64,000 bases of DNA, from contig NZ_LR701459.1 of assembly GCF_902498825.1 (NCBI RefSeq), positions 3,228,563 to 3,292,562 on the forward strand, read 5' to 3'. Within the stretch, counting starts at the first letter, position 1, and each line of letters starts with the position of its first letter. Origin of the DNA: Rhizobium sp. EC-SD404. GTDB taxonomy: Bacteria; Pseudomonadota; Alphaproteobacteria; Rhizobiales; Rhizobiaceae. Below are positions 36,429 to 45,237 of the stretch, piece by piece. The notes below the pieces were generated by a model. That model was not told where the DNA came from. It saw only the letters and a list, made by a program, of their open reading frames with translations, and made no database searches. Made by a program: the position numbers and the translations under genes.

Positions 36429-37439
36429 TCAGGCGTCGACGTCGAACTGATAGCTCTTCGGCACGAAGCGGTAGCCGGTATCGAGCTTCTCGACGAAACC
36501 CACACCCGGGAAAGGCATGTGGTAGCCGATAAAGGCCGTGCGATCGGTCGCCAACATGTCGAACACCCGCTTGCGGGTCTCGGCAGCAGCCGCCTTGTCC
36601 ATGTCGTAGACGACCTCCCAGTCCGGGCGCTGCAGCGATAGGACGAAATGGTTGGCGGTATCGGCGGTGAGCACGACGCGCTGGTCGTCCGATTCGATCA
36701 TGTAGATCATGTGGCCGGGCGTGTGCCCGAAGGCGGCCATGCCGGTCACGCCGGAGACGACTTCGTCGCCATCGCCGATGAACGTCATCTGTTCGGCAAG
36801 CGGTGCGACGCGGCTCAACACTGCGCCGTGGTTGCCCTCGGCGGGCGTTCCGGCGCGGGCGTCATCCGTCCAGAAATCGAATTCCTGCTGGCCGGTCACG
36901 TACCGGGCATTGGCAAAGGTCGGCGCTCCGCCTTCCATCAGGCCGTTGATGTGATCGCCATGGAGATGGGTAAGCACGACGATGGTCACGTCTTCCGGCT
37001 GGTATCCCGACGCGCGCAGCGAAGCGAGCATCTGGCCGGCGCCCGCTTCGCGCGCGGCCTCGCCATTGCCGGTGTCGAACAGCACGAGGTCGGATCCGGT
37101 CTGGATCAGCGTCGGCGTGAACGTGTTGCGCATCCGCGCGGCCGGCAGGAAATTCTCTTCCAGAAGTGCTGCAACGTCTTCCTGTGGCTGGTTTGCGCCA
37201 AAGATCGTATGCGGATCGTCGCTGATCCGACCACCGTCGCTAAGCGTCGTGATCTCGAAGCTGCCAAGCTGGAAGCGATTGAACTGTCCCATCGCGTCGT
37301 CCTGCGTCGTTGTTTCTGTCTGCGCGAACGCCGCCCGCGTCATGATCTGGGGCGCAGCCAAGCCGGCGGCGACGAGCCCTGCGGCTTTAAACACATCGCG
37401 ACGCGAAGCGCCAAGCACCGATTTCTGACGGAGTGTCAT
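36429..37439 (-). CDS. Tat-exported MBL-fold metallohydrolase
   Basis: A 336-residue protein with a twin-arginine signal (SRRDVFKAAGLVAAGLAAP, cleavage near AFAQ). The metallo-beta-lactamase fold has the metal motif THLHGDHING, then GHTPGHMIY and a downstream TADTANHFV, giving a two-metal site. The group resembles AHL-lactonase/quinone-linked MBL hydrolases, but the specific substrate cannot be read from the sequence. The Tat signal implies that the metal site is assembled in the cytosol and the protein acts in the periplasm. Confidence 0.88.
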   Translation of the reverse strand: MTLRQKSVLGASRRDVFKAAGLVAAGLAAPQIMTRAAFAQTETTTQDDAMGQFNRFQLGSFEITTLSDGGRISDDPHTIFGANQPQEDVAALLEENFLPAARMRNTFTPTLIQTGSDLVLFDTGNGEAAREAGAGQMLASLRASGYQPEDVTIVVLTHLHGDHINGLMEGGAPTFANARYVTGQQEFDFWTDDARAGTPAEGNHGAVLSRVAPLAEQMTFIGDGDEVVSGVTGMAAFGHTPGHMIYMIESDDQRVVLTADTANHFVLSLQRPDWEVVYDMDKAAAAETRKRVFDMLATDRTAFIGYHMPFPGVGFVEKLDTGYRFVPKSYQFDVDA

Positions 37440-37588
37440 GCAAATCTCCCGGGATTTTTGATGGTCAGGGCCTCGACCGCCCCGACGCGTTTCATGGCAA
37501 ATGTCGACAGCGGCTAAACTGGCACAGCAAGCCGGGATGACAATTGCCGAGACTCCCCATGGTACCTCACCTCACGGCATCGTGAGGA

Positions 37589-38305
37589 TCAAGCTTCTTC
37601 CGCGTCCTCGGTGATTTCCTCTTCCACGCGGCCCTTGAAGCCCTTGGCCAGCACGAACATCTCGACCGATTCCTGCCTGGACGACGGCGGCTTGATGTGG
37701 ATGACGCTGCGGAAATTCTTTTTCAGCATCGTCAGCAGATCGTGGCCGGTGCCACCTTGAAAAGTCTTTGCCAGAAAATGCCCGCCGGGCCGCAGGACAT
37801 CGACCGCGAAATGGGCGGCAGCCTCACTGAGATGCATGGTGCGCAGATGGTCCGTTCGCTTGTGGCCTGTCGTCGGCGCAGCCATGTCGGAAATCACGAC
37901 ATCCGGCTGGCCGCCGCAGGCCTCGACCAGTTTGGCAGGCGCGTCATCATCCAGGAAATCCATCAGCAGGATGTGCACGCCGGGGATCGTGTCCATCTCC
38001 AGGAAGTCGATGGCAGCGACGCGTGGCGAATCGTCCAGCGACCCGGTCACCTTGGCGGCGATCTGCGACCAGCCACCCGGTGCGGCCCCCAGATCGATGA
38101 TGCGATGGGCGCCCTTCAGGATCTTGTGCTTCTCGTCGATCTCCAGAAGCTTGTAGGCCGCGCGCGAGCGATAGCCTTCGAGCTGCGCCCGTTGCACATA
38201 GGGATCGTTGATGTGCCGCTCGATCCATCGCCGCGACGATGCCTTGAGCTTGCCCTTCTTGACCTTCTGGCCGAGCTTGCGCCCGCTCTTAATCGGCCCC
38301 GTCAA
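37589..38305 (-). CDS. rlmE: 23S rRNA (uridine-2'-O)-methyltransferase RlmE (FtsJ/RrmJ)
   Basis: A 238-residue enzyme that 2'-O-methylates U2552 of 23S rRNA. The catalytic K-D-K-E set is visible: Lys in [11 protein letters not shown], Asp in [12 protein letters not shown], Lys in [10 protein letters not shown] and Glu in [10 protein letters not shown]. The SAM loop is [15 protein letters not shown]. The start codon appears to be TTG (38305), overlapping the stop of the upstream phosphatase as TTGA. No in-frame ATG or GTG exists before the conserved region. A basic N-terminal tail and an acidic C-terminal tail flank the fold. Confidence 0.93.
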   Translation of the reverse strand: MTGPIKSGRKLGQKVKKGKLKASSRRWIERHINDPYVQRAQLEGYRSRAAYKLLEIDEKHKILKGAHRIIDLGAAPGGWSQIAAKVTGSLDDSPRVAAIDFLEMDTIPGVHILLMDFLDDDAPAKLVEACGGQPDVVISDMAAPTTGHKRTDHLRTMHLSEAAAHFAVDVLRPGGHFLAKTFQGGTGHDLLTMLKKNFRSVIHIKPPSSRQESVEMFVLAKGFKGRVEEEITEDAEEA

Positions 38306-40278
38306 CTCGTGCCCTCCCCGCCCTTGCGGCCTTGTTCGCTGCGCCCATCGAAGCGCGATCGGTTTCGGTCGGTGGCCGGAAAGCGCGACCGGCGCCGCCG
38401 CCAGACGCCATCGGCCGCCATCATGTCGGTCAGCAGTCCTTCACGCAGGCCGCGATCGGCCACGCGCAGGCGTTCGGCCGGCCAACGGCGGCGAATGCCC
38501 TGCAGGATCGCGCAACCCGCCAATACCAGATCGGCGCGGTCGGCGCCTATGCAGGGGTTCGCCGAACGCTGGTCGAAATCCCAGGAGAGGATCCGGTCGA
38601 GCATGCGATCGACCTCTTCGCTGGTCAGCCAAAGTCCGTCCACGCGCCGTCGGTCGTAGCGCGGCAAGCCGAGATGGACGCCGGCGAGCGTCGTCACCGT
38701 CCCCGACGTGCCGATCAGGTGGAAATTGCCGCCGGCGCCACCGCCCATGCCCGGAAGGTCGGGCGCCAGGAAGGACGACAGCATGACCTCCACGTCGGCG
38801 ACCATTGCTTCGAACGTGTCCGGCGTTACGTCGCGGCCGCCGAAGCGTTCCGACAAGGTGACGACGCCCACCGGCAACGATGTCCATGCGCGAATGTGGT
38901 TGGCCAGCCGGCCGGACCTCTCACGCGGCAGATCGATCACCGCGATCTCGGACGACCCGCCGCCGATGTCGAAGAGCACGACCGAATCCGTTCCCTGCTC
39001 GACGAGCGACGAGCAGCCGGACACGGCAAGCCGCGCTTCGGTCTCGCGGTCGACGATTTCGAGTTCGAGACCCGTCTCGCGCTGGACCCGCTGCAGAAAC
39101 TCAGCGCCGTTCTCGGCCGCGCGGCAGGCTTCCGTTGCAATCAGGCGCGCCTTGCGGATGGGTTTATCGGCCAGTTTCGAAGCGCAGACCTTCAGGGCAT
39201 CCACGGCCCGGTCCATGGCCCGGTCCGAAAGGCGGCCCGATGCGGCCAGGCCCTCGCCAAGCCGCACGATGCGCGAGAAGGCATCGACCACGCGGAACTG
39301 GCCCGGCCGGGTCGGCGAGGCGACCAGGAGGCGGCAATTGTTCGTTCCAAGATCGAGCGCAGCATAGAGCGGTGCCGCGGCCGCGTTGCGCCGCTCGTCG
39401 GCGTCGGCTTTCGCAGAGGCCGCCATGGTGTCGTTTCCGATGGCATGCGCCGCGGCCAAGGAACGCTCAGCGACGCTAGCGTCAACAGGCCGGGCTGCGA
39501 TGTTCGCGGTAGAACCAGTCCTGCCATTTGCGTCGGCCACGACGGAAGCGACGACTCCCCCGACACATCCCCCGGAGCGCATCGTCTTGGCGCGCTTGGC
39601 GCGTTGACGGCGTTTGCGTGATTTCGAGCGCGTTGCACCGGGATGATGGTCTCCAGGCCTATGATCGCCCGGGCGGTGATCCCCGCCGCGCTGCTCCTTT
39701 CCGGCGCGCGAGGCAGCGTCCGCTCGGCCCTCGCCGGTATCGAGCACCTGACCATCGGATGACCCATCGGCGATCGGGCCCCGGTTCTCCGTGTGATGCC
39801 CGGCATCGCGTTCTGATCGCTGTGCTGAAATCAACACGGCATTGCCGCCATTGGCTGATTCGGCATGGCTCGATTGCGTGTGGGCGGTCGCAGTTCCGCC
39901 TTTGCGGCGCCGCCGGCGGCGCCTCTTGCCGTCCTTGGCGCGGGCGGCGTCGCCGAGCGTATCGGCAGCGATCGTATCCGGGCGCGTTTCGCCGTCCAGG
40001 CGCGAGGCCTGGCCGGACGCTAGAGCATCACCTGTCGGCGCCTGGCCAGCCGATGCCGAACCAGTCGGGCCGCGATCGGAACGGCCGCTCTTTGAGCGGT
40101 TTTTTCCGGTTCGGCTGGACGGTTGGCCGGTTGGCGCATGGCGTTTTCCGCGATCCTCGTCTGGCGCCCCTCTTGCCGGCACATCGGTGCCGCTTTCGGG
40201 GTTCTTCACGTCAGTTCCTGTCGGCGCGTCGCGGGCGGCAGCAGGAATGCGCCACCGCGAAAAGCGCTCGTCTGTCAT
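38302..40278 (-). CDS. Ppx/GppA family phosphatase with a ~330-residue low-complexity N-terminus
   Basis: From the ATG at 40278 ([12 protein letters not shown]) the protein has about 658 residues. The exopolyphosphatase/guanosine-pentaphosphatase domain occupies the second half: [17 protein letters not shown] (phosphate loop), [17 protein letters not shown] and [17 protein letters not shown]. The first half is disordered, with a poly-Arg run ([11 protein letters not shown]), tandem RPGDH repeats and a [13 protein letters not shown] basic patch. The basic segment could bind RNA, DNA or polyphosphate. It is coupled to rlmE by a TTGA overlap. Function in (p)ppGpp or polyphosphate turnover is inferred from the family. 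Confidence 0.88.
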   Translation of the reverse strand: MTDERFSRWRIPAAARDAPTGTDVKNPESGTDVPARGAPDEDRGKRHAPTGQPSSRTGKNRSKSGRSDRGPTGSASAGQAPTGDALASGQASRLDGETRPDTIAADTLGDAARAKDGKRRRRRRRKGGTATAHTQSSHAESANGGNAVLISAQRSERDAGHHTENRGPIADGSSDGQVLDTGEGRADAASRAGKEQRGGDHRPGDHRPGDHHPGATRSKSRKRRQRAKRAKTMRSGGCVGGVVASVVADANGRTGSTANIAARPVDASVAERSLAAAHAIGNDTMAASAKADADERRNAAAAPLYAALDLGTNNCRLLVASPTRPGQFRVVDAFSRIVRLGEGLAASGRLSDRAMDRAVDALKVCASKLADKPIRKARLIATEACRAAENGAEFLQRVQRETGLELEIVDRETEARLAVSGCSSLVEQGTDSVVLFDIGGGSSEIAVIDLPRERSGRLANHIRAWTSLPVGVVTLSERFGGRDVTPDTFEAMVADVEVMLSSFLAPDLPGMGGGAGGNFHLIGTSGTVTTLAGVHLGLPRYDRRRVDGLWLTSEEVDRMLDRILSWDFDQRSANPCIGADRADLVLAGCAILQGIRRRWPAERLRVADRGLREGLLTDMMAADGVWRRRRSRFPATDRNRSRFDGRSEQGRKGGEGTS

Positions 40279-40582
40279 CGTTGGGCAAAGCCTATCAGCC
40301 GGAACGCATTTGACAAAATGCTTTTTGACCCCTCCCCGGCGCACCGCCTCCATCAATGGCCTGGCAGAGCTTGGTCACAACGCATTAGACCAGCGCGACC
40401 CGTCCACGGGCACCGCCGCCGAACCGTCCGCCCGAATTCTGCCAGGAGGCTTCCAACAGGGTCTTGATCGACAGGTCGAATATGCTACAACGCGGCCTCG
40501 AAACAGCGGCAGACGGCCTTACCGAGCCGACCTTCACACGATTGCAACCGGTGTTTCGAAAGCGCTCGCGCTTCCTCGGCTT
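40279..40582. other. Intergenic region between the Ppx/GppA gene and tRNA-Gln
   Basis: This 304-nt region carries no gene. A promoter candidate for the tRNA is TTGATC (40464-40469), 16 nt, TACAAC (40486-40491). The opposite strand holds the start region of the phosphatase gene. No repeats or other structure noticed. Confidence 0.5.
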
Positions 40583-40656
40583 TGGGGAATAGGTTAACGG
40601 TAGACCCACGGACTCTGACTCCGTTAGTCCTGGTTCGAATCCAGGTTCCCCAGCCA
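40583..40656 (+). tRNA. tRNA-Gln, anticodon CTG
   Basis: Cloverleaf: acceptor TGGGGAA / TTCCCCA with discriminator G and encoded CCA, D arm around GGTTAACGG, anticodon stem ACGGA/TCCGT enclosing loop CTCTGAC (anticodon CTG), T arm CTGGTTCGAATCCAG. The 3' end is the likely attachment site for the tyrosine recombinase encoded 88 nt downstream on the same strand. Confidence 0.95.
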
Positions 40657-40743
40657 ACGTCCCGTTTTCGTTCATTTTTATCCCGCTTCGACGATCCTCA
40701 ACCGCCGCTTGAGCCTGCGGCCCAAGACTGAGGCCCGTCACTG

Positions 40744-43101
40744 ATGCCCAAAACCGGTCTGCACAGCAAAGCTGTGCATGCAAGCAAATCGGGGTCTGCA
40801 ACGCTCTTAAGCGGCAGAACCGTGCGACATCGCGTTGAAAATTTGACCCGCCGCGGCAATGTCTTTTATTGGAGAGCTCGCGTTCCAAGCGCATTCAGGC
40901 GCATCGGACTCGGCCAGCGATTGTCGATGAGCCTGTTGGTCTCAGATCATCAAAAAGCCGGACTTATGGCCCGCCGCCTGAATACGTTGCTCGCGACACT
41001 TGCCCAGACGCCGGATGCCATGACCACGACCAAGGAAAAACTTGCAGCCTTTTGCCAAGCGGAACGGGATCGCATGGCCGAGTACCTGGATGACGCGGCG
41101 ATGGTTGCTCGCCGGTCAGGCCGAGTTCGAGATAGCGACGACATCGCACATGATGTCGTCGCTGGCTGGTCATTTCGACTGATGGAGCATTTCGGCTTTA
41201 GGCACGACCTCACATTTGAGGACGATTGCCCTGCCCTCAATTATCTGAAGGCGGAAGGGATCGCGCACAAAGGTGTCATCGACGAGATAAAGGCCAATTT
41301 CAATAGCGATCGTCGTGGATACCAAGCCAAAGCGTTTGATCGGGAAATGTCGGCGGCGCTGAACAGCCATCAAATCGAAGACACGGCTCCGAACCGCGAA
41401 CGTGCCAAGGTCGCCTATCTCAAGGGCCGCGCCGACGCGTTGATGGACTTCGCGTCACGATACGCCCTGCCGCACGAAAGCCCCGCCGATCTCATCAAGC
41501 GCGCTTTGGATTCATTTGAGGAGACCCCATCGCTTGGGCGTTTCGGTGACAACGCCGCTCTCGCCTGTGGTCCCGAGGTTGACGGAAACTCGTCGGGATC
41601 AGAGCCCGACGCCGGGCAGATCGAAAGGGTGACTGGACCGATCGACGCTGTCGCAGCGACCGACCCAACGCCCGCAATTGTTGGCGACGACAGACCGGCA
41701 ATTGGCGTGGGTGAAGAGACTGGATCACAGAGCCCAGTGAGCCATGGAGAGACGGCCGCAACCGCACCAGTCCCGTTCGTGGACACCGCGCCGGAGGATG
41801 AGTGGGACCCATCGTTCTTCGAGGATACAACCAGTGATCTTCGTCTCGACGGCGCAGAACACAGGGAGTCCGCTCTGCCGATTGCCGAGTTCGACGGCTT
41901 CGTTGAGAAGATTATTGCCAATCGACGCGAGCACTGGACCAAAGAGACCGCCGCCGACTTCCGTGCGGCTGTCAATCTCTTCTCCTCAATCCTCGTGGAG
42001 CATAGCGTTGCCGATAGTGGAGAGATCAGGCAACGACATCTTGGCGCTTACAGAGATCACCTCAACTCAATCCCGATTCACTGGGGTAAGAGCCCGCGCA
42101 TGAAGCAGATGTCCGCTCCTGACCTGCGTCAGGAAGGTGCCATCCTAATTCGCAAAGCCGAGGAGAAAAGTGCGGCGGAAGCCGGCACAAAAAAGCTCGT
42201 GGGCCTGCACGCAAACACCATCCGCAAGCATTTTGGCAACATTAAGCACTTGCTTGAGGGGCTTCACGGCTATGGATATCGGCTGACCAAGATGACCTTC
42301 CGAGGTCTTCGTCCTCCAAAGCCGAAGAAGGGAGAGAATCGGTTCAAGACGGTCAAGGTCAGAGCAGATGATCTTATTCCGATCTTTCAGTCGCCACTTT
42401 ACACCGGATGCAGCGCTTACATGGGCGACGCCCGTGTAACGGCGGGGCCGCTGGTCTTCCATGACAGCATGTACTGGCTGCCGATGCTCTACATTTATCT
42501 CGGCGCGCGTCGCAGCGAACTGGCGTATCTCATGACGGACGATATCGAACATGATCCGACAGATGGCTGGATCATGCATATCCGCCCGAACAAATACCGC
42601 GGACTGAAGAACACTCAAACGCATCGGGCCATGCCTCTGCCGGATGAGGTCATCCGGCTCGGGTTCCTCGACTATCGTGCCGCCATCGTGCAGACCGGCT
42701 CTGACCTGCTGTTCCCCGATCTGCGCAGCGCGTCCATGACCAACAATCAGGGTGATGCATTTTACAAGGATTTCCAGGCTTTTCTGGCCGTAACGCTTGA
42801 TGAGCACCGATGGGATCGAGCAATCCATGCCCTGCGGCATGGCTTTGCCAACATGCTAAAACAGTCGGGCGTGTCGACCGAGCAGATTGATGAACTGTCT
42901 GGACGAATGGGTGACACCGAGACGTCGACCCGTTACACGGCCCCACAAGAAATTCAGCTGCAGCGGAAACTTCTCGCCAACTTGCCGAATGTGACGGCTC
43001 ACCTTGACCCTATGCCAGTGCGGCTTGCCCCTTGGGTTGAAGACGGTTCAGTAAGGCCGCGGATTGGGCGCGTTCCCAGAAAGATGGACGCCGCCATTTA
43101 G
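40744..43101 (+). CDS. Large tyrosine site-specific recombinase/integrase
   Basis: A 785-residue integrase with a DUF6538-like N-terminal segment (NVFYWRARVPSAFRRIGLGQRLSMSL), a long Asp/Ser/Thr/Pro-rich middle (roughly residues 250-375) and a C-terminal catalytic domain. The catalytic set is Arg589 (GARRSEL), His695 and Arg698 in HALRHGF, and nucleophile Tyr731 (TSTRYTAPQ). Its position just behind tRNA-Gln, in the same orientation, is the usual layout of integrative elements. Base composition here is less G+C-rich than upstream, consistent with transfer. Length is well above phage integrases (about 400), like those of rhizobial islands. Confidence 0.9.
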   Translation: MPKTGLHSKAVHASKSGSATLLSGRTVRHRVENLTRRGNVFYWRARVPSAFRRIGLGQRLSMSLLVSDHQKAGLMARRLNTLLATLAQTPDAMTTTKEKLAAFCQAERDRMAEYLDDAAMVARRSGRVRDSDDIAHDVVAGWSFRLMEHFGFRHDLTFEDDCPALNYLKAEGIAHKGVIDEIKANFNSDRRGYQAKAFDREMSAALNSHQIEDTAPNRERAKVAYLKGRADALMDFASRYALPHESPADLIKRALDSFEETPSLGRFGDNAALACGPEVDGNSSGSEPDAGQIERVTGPIDAVAATDPTPAIVGDDRPAIGVGEETGSQSPVSHGETAATAPVPFVDTAPEDEWDPSFFEDTTSDLRLDGAEHRESALPIAEFDGFVEKIIANRREHWTKETAADFRAAVNLFSSILVEHSVADSGEIRQRHLGAYRDHLNSIPIHWGKSPRMKQMSAPDLRQEGAILIRKAEEKSAAEAGTKKLVGLHANTIRKHFGNIKHLLEGLHGYGYRLTKMTFRGLRPPKPKKGENRFKTVKVRADDLIPIFQSPLYTGCSAYMGDARVTAGPLVFHDSMYWLPMLYIYLGARRSELAYLMTDDIEHDPTDGWIMHIRPNKYRGLKNTQTHRAMPLPDEVIRLGFLDYRAAIVQTGSDLLFPDLRSASMTNNQGDAFYKDFQAFLAVTLDEHRWDRAIHALRHGFANMLKQSGVSTEQIDELSGRMGDTETSTRYTAPQEIQLQRKLLANLPNVTAHLDPMPVRLAPWVEDGSVRPRIGRVPRKMDAAI

Positions 43102-43757
43102 ATCGATCTCCCGGGAATGCAACCATCAGACAGTTAAGGGTGACGGTGACGGTGACGGATGGAGCCTCTATCGGAGGGTGTCATCACTATAAATACCGCT
43201 CTCGAACGAAGCACAATGGTCAGTGTGGCAGTGAAGCGAGAGCCTGGAAATCAATCAAACCTCGATTCGCTCCAACAAGATCTTCGTGCTGTTAACCATT
43301 CGGGCAAGAGAATATGCAGAAGAGCGTTATCGCCTTGATTTTTCAGATCTATCGCATAATCTAAATGTCTCTCATCGTGAGAGACGGCCTCCGCCCGTGC
43401 TTGCAACACGGACGAAGGCCTGACCCGCCAACCTCCGTAGAAGGTCCAACAGGCTATGAACATCACTATCCAGATTTCCCCGTCCTGCCTAGAACTGAGA
43501 ACGAGCACCCACAACCGTGTGGGTTCGCCGATAGCGCCGCTGCGTCGCCTAACTTGCGCGACCTCGGCATAGCCAGTCGTCCGCTTTAGACCCGGCCGCA
43601 ACTGTTCCTTCACCTCAGTTCATTTTCTGCATCCCGTCGCCCAGGTTGCTGATCAGTCGCATCGCCTCTTCCAGCGCTTCCCCTGCGCCGGAGCTGACGC
43701 AGCTTGACTTGCACTTGCCTTGCGTCTGATGCGCCAATTCCCAGGATGGAATTCATC
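43102..43757. other. Non-coding stretch between integrase and the accessory module
   Basis: This 656-nt stretch carries no convincing gene. It holds three tandem TGACGG hexamers at 43141-43158. Short open frames on both strands have no recognisable domain or ribosome site. An excisionase or AlpA-type regulator, often found here, was not seen. Confidence 0.6.
43141..43158. repeat. Triple TGACGG tandem repeat
   Basis: Three perfect TGACGG units in a row, 40 nt after the integrase stop codon. Low information; could be a binding site (iteron-like) or chance. Confidence 0.7.
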
Positions 43758-44705
43758 ATGTCATTATCCAATGGCGTGCGCCTTGCCGCGTCCGCAAACC
43801 AAGCTTCCTTTTCAACGCCGTCATCGACCGTGTCGTCACATACAATCGACCCACAGCATCAACTGGTCGTCGACGATGCCATTCGGCAGCTTCGATCCTG
43901 CTATTCCGCGAGCGGCGATGCGCACTGGCAGTCGGCTGGCCTCATCGCCTTGGCCGCGCAAGTCGCGGCAGCTGAAGGACGGATGCTCGAACAGCTTCTC
44001 CGCGAGAAGGTATCCTCTGAAGCTCGGTTCAAAGTGCTCGATAGCGGCATTGATCTACCCGTGCTCGACGACGCCGAGCGGATGCTGGCGCTGAACGAGT
44101 GGTCCTCGTTGTCGAGCTTGGCTGTGGACCCAGATCGACGCGCGACGCGTCATTATCGTCCCGACCTGATCGTCATCGAGAGAGCGACCAGCCGCGCGAT
44201 CATTGTCGACGTCAAACGGTCTCTCTCGTCTTACTCCGGCAAAAGGCAGCTCAATCAATTGAAGAACAGGATGTTGGCCGCAGCGTTGGTCGCGCCGCAG
44301 ATCCTCTACACCGAACACCAGCGAACCATGGTGACCCGTACCGAGATCGCCATCCTTGATCTGGCTGACAGTCGCTCTTCGTACGGGGACGGCATTTTTG
44401 GTCTCTGTCATTTGGATGCTTTGCTCGGCATGCCAGGCCTCGCGGCTGATCTGCAGCAATGCCGCGTTGTCTATCGTGCGGCGGTCGACGCGCTTTTAAG
44501 AGAGATTGCTGTCGGCACTTTCAGCCTGTTGCAGTTTGGGCAGAGGATCGGTTCAGATTTGGCCTCCGGCGACGCCACATTCACCGATGTGGATGACGAA
44601 GACGATCCTGGTGACGGCAAGGCCCGAATATCATCACGCCGTCGGGCCGCGACCATGGCCCCGGTCGGTCTCGCGCGACTGCACCCAGTCAGCGTCAGCG
44701 ACTGA
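43758..44705 (+). CDS. Unknown protein with a PD-(D/E)XK nuclease-like signature
   Basis: The ATG at 43758 gives MSLSNGVRLAASANQASFS, about 315 residues, with no membrane segment. Residues 134-156 read RPDLIVIERATSRAIIVDV followed by KRSL: Pro135-Asp136, then Asp151-x-Lys153, with both halves in hydrophobic strands as in the core of PD-(D/E)XK nucleases. A preceding helix with Glu residues (LEQLLREKVSSEARF) could supply the fourth active-site residue. The C-terminal 100 residues are helical with an Asp-rich stretch (DVDDEDDPGDGK). I do not recognise the family. It precedes a small protein and an FtsH-like AAA protease on the same strand, forming a probable operon. Confidence 0.6.
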   Translation: MSLSNGVRLAASANQASFSTPSSTVSSHTIDPQHQLVVDDAIRQLRSCYSASGDAHWQSAGLIALAAQVAAAEGRMLEQLLREKVSSEARFKVLDSGIDLPVLDDAERMLALNEWSSLSSLAVDPDRRATRHYRPDLIVIERATSRAIIVDVKRSLSSYSGKRQLNQLKNRMLAAALVAPQILYTEHQRTMVTRTEIAILDLADSRSSYGDGIFGLCHLDALLGMPGLAADLQQCRVVYRAAVDALLREIAVGTFSLLQFGQRIGSDLASGDATFTDVDDEDDPGDGKARISSRRRAATMAPVGLARLHPVSVSD

Positions 44706-44805
44706 GGCGCAGGGGCTCGCCCCCTGCCCTCCGCTAATCATCCTCTCATCATCCTTTGAACTGCGCCGCGCCCCGAGCGAGCAGCGGCAGCAGCGGAGTT
44801 TTGTC

Positions 44806-45237
44806 ATGCCAAAATCTATCAACCATCCTGTCAGAACAGCCTCCGGAGACGGGTCCGATGAACGCCATTCCCATCCCGTTCGGCAAGCCTCTTCTCGGTC
44901 ATCCACTGGATCGCCGTGCCCACGTGGCGAATCTGGCGATCAGGTCGTCAGGCAAGCGTATCCCGCAGCTCTGAATGCGCCTTGCATTTCTGAGCTGTCA
45001 GATTCAGCCGTACTCATCGGACTCGCGATGCAATTTGCACGGATGGGCAATTTCCGCCCAGGTTTTGTTCCCAATGTCATCCTGATGCAGTTGGGGCAAT
45101 GCGGGCTGGCGGGCGACCGTGCAGCACTTCTCGTCCTCAGGCACATTTACAGCCGTGCGCTTCTGCACATCACCGGTCCAGATGGACGCATCCGGCTCAA
45201 GCCGACCACCAACAGTGCGATCGGAGGTGCAGCATGA
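44806..45237 (+). CDS. Small hypothetical protein of the AAA-protease module
   Basis: A 143-residue open frame ending in an ATGA overlap with the AAA-protease gene. Its second half (ISELSDSAVLIGLAMQFARMGN, then VILMQLGQCGLAGDRAALLVLRHIYSRALL) looks like real helical protein. The first ~60 residues are Ser/Arg-rich and look less like coding sequence. In another frame, an alternative start at 44861 (MNAIPIPFGKPLLGHPLDRR) reads better but stops at 44974. Either the gene starts later (ATG at 45028) or a frameshift has split it. No known domain recognised. Confidence 0.45.
   Translation: MPKSINHPVRTASGDGSDERHSHPVRQASSRSSTGSPCPRGESGDQVVRQAYPAALNAPCISELSDSAVLIGLAMQFARMGNFRPGFVPNVILMQLGQCGLAGDRAALLVLRHIYSRALLHITGPDGRIRLKPTTNSAIGGAA

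Noticed and set aside
43141..43158. CRISPR-like or iteron array
   Set aside because: Only three contiguous 6-bp units without spacers. No CRISPR array or cas gene was seen anywhere in the window.
43251..43613. A 120-codon minus-strand open frame behind the integrase gene
   Set aside because: No ribosome site, no recognisable domain, atypical residue mix; an overlapping plus-strand frame is equally unconvincing.
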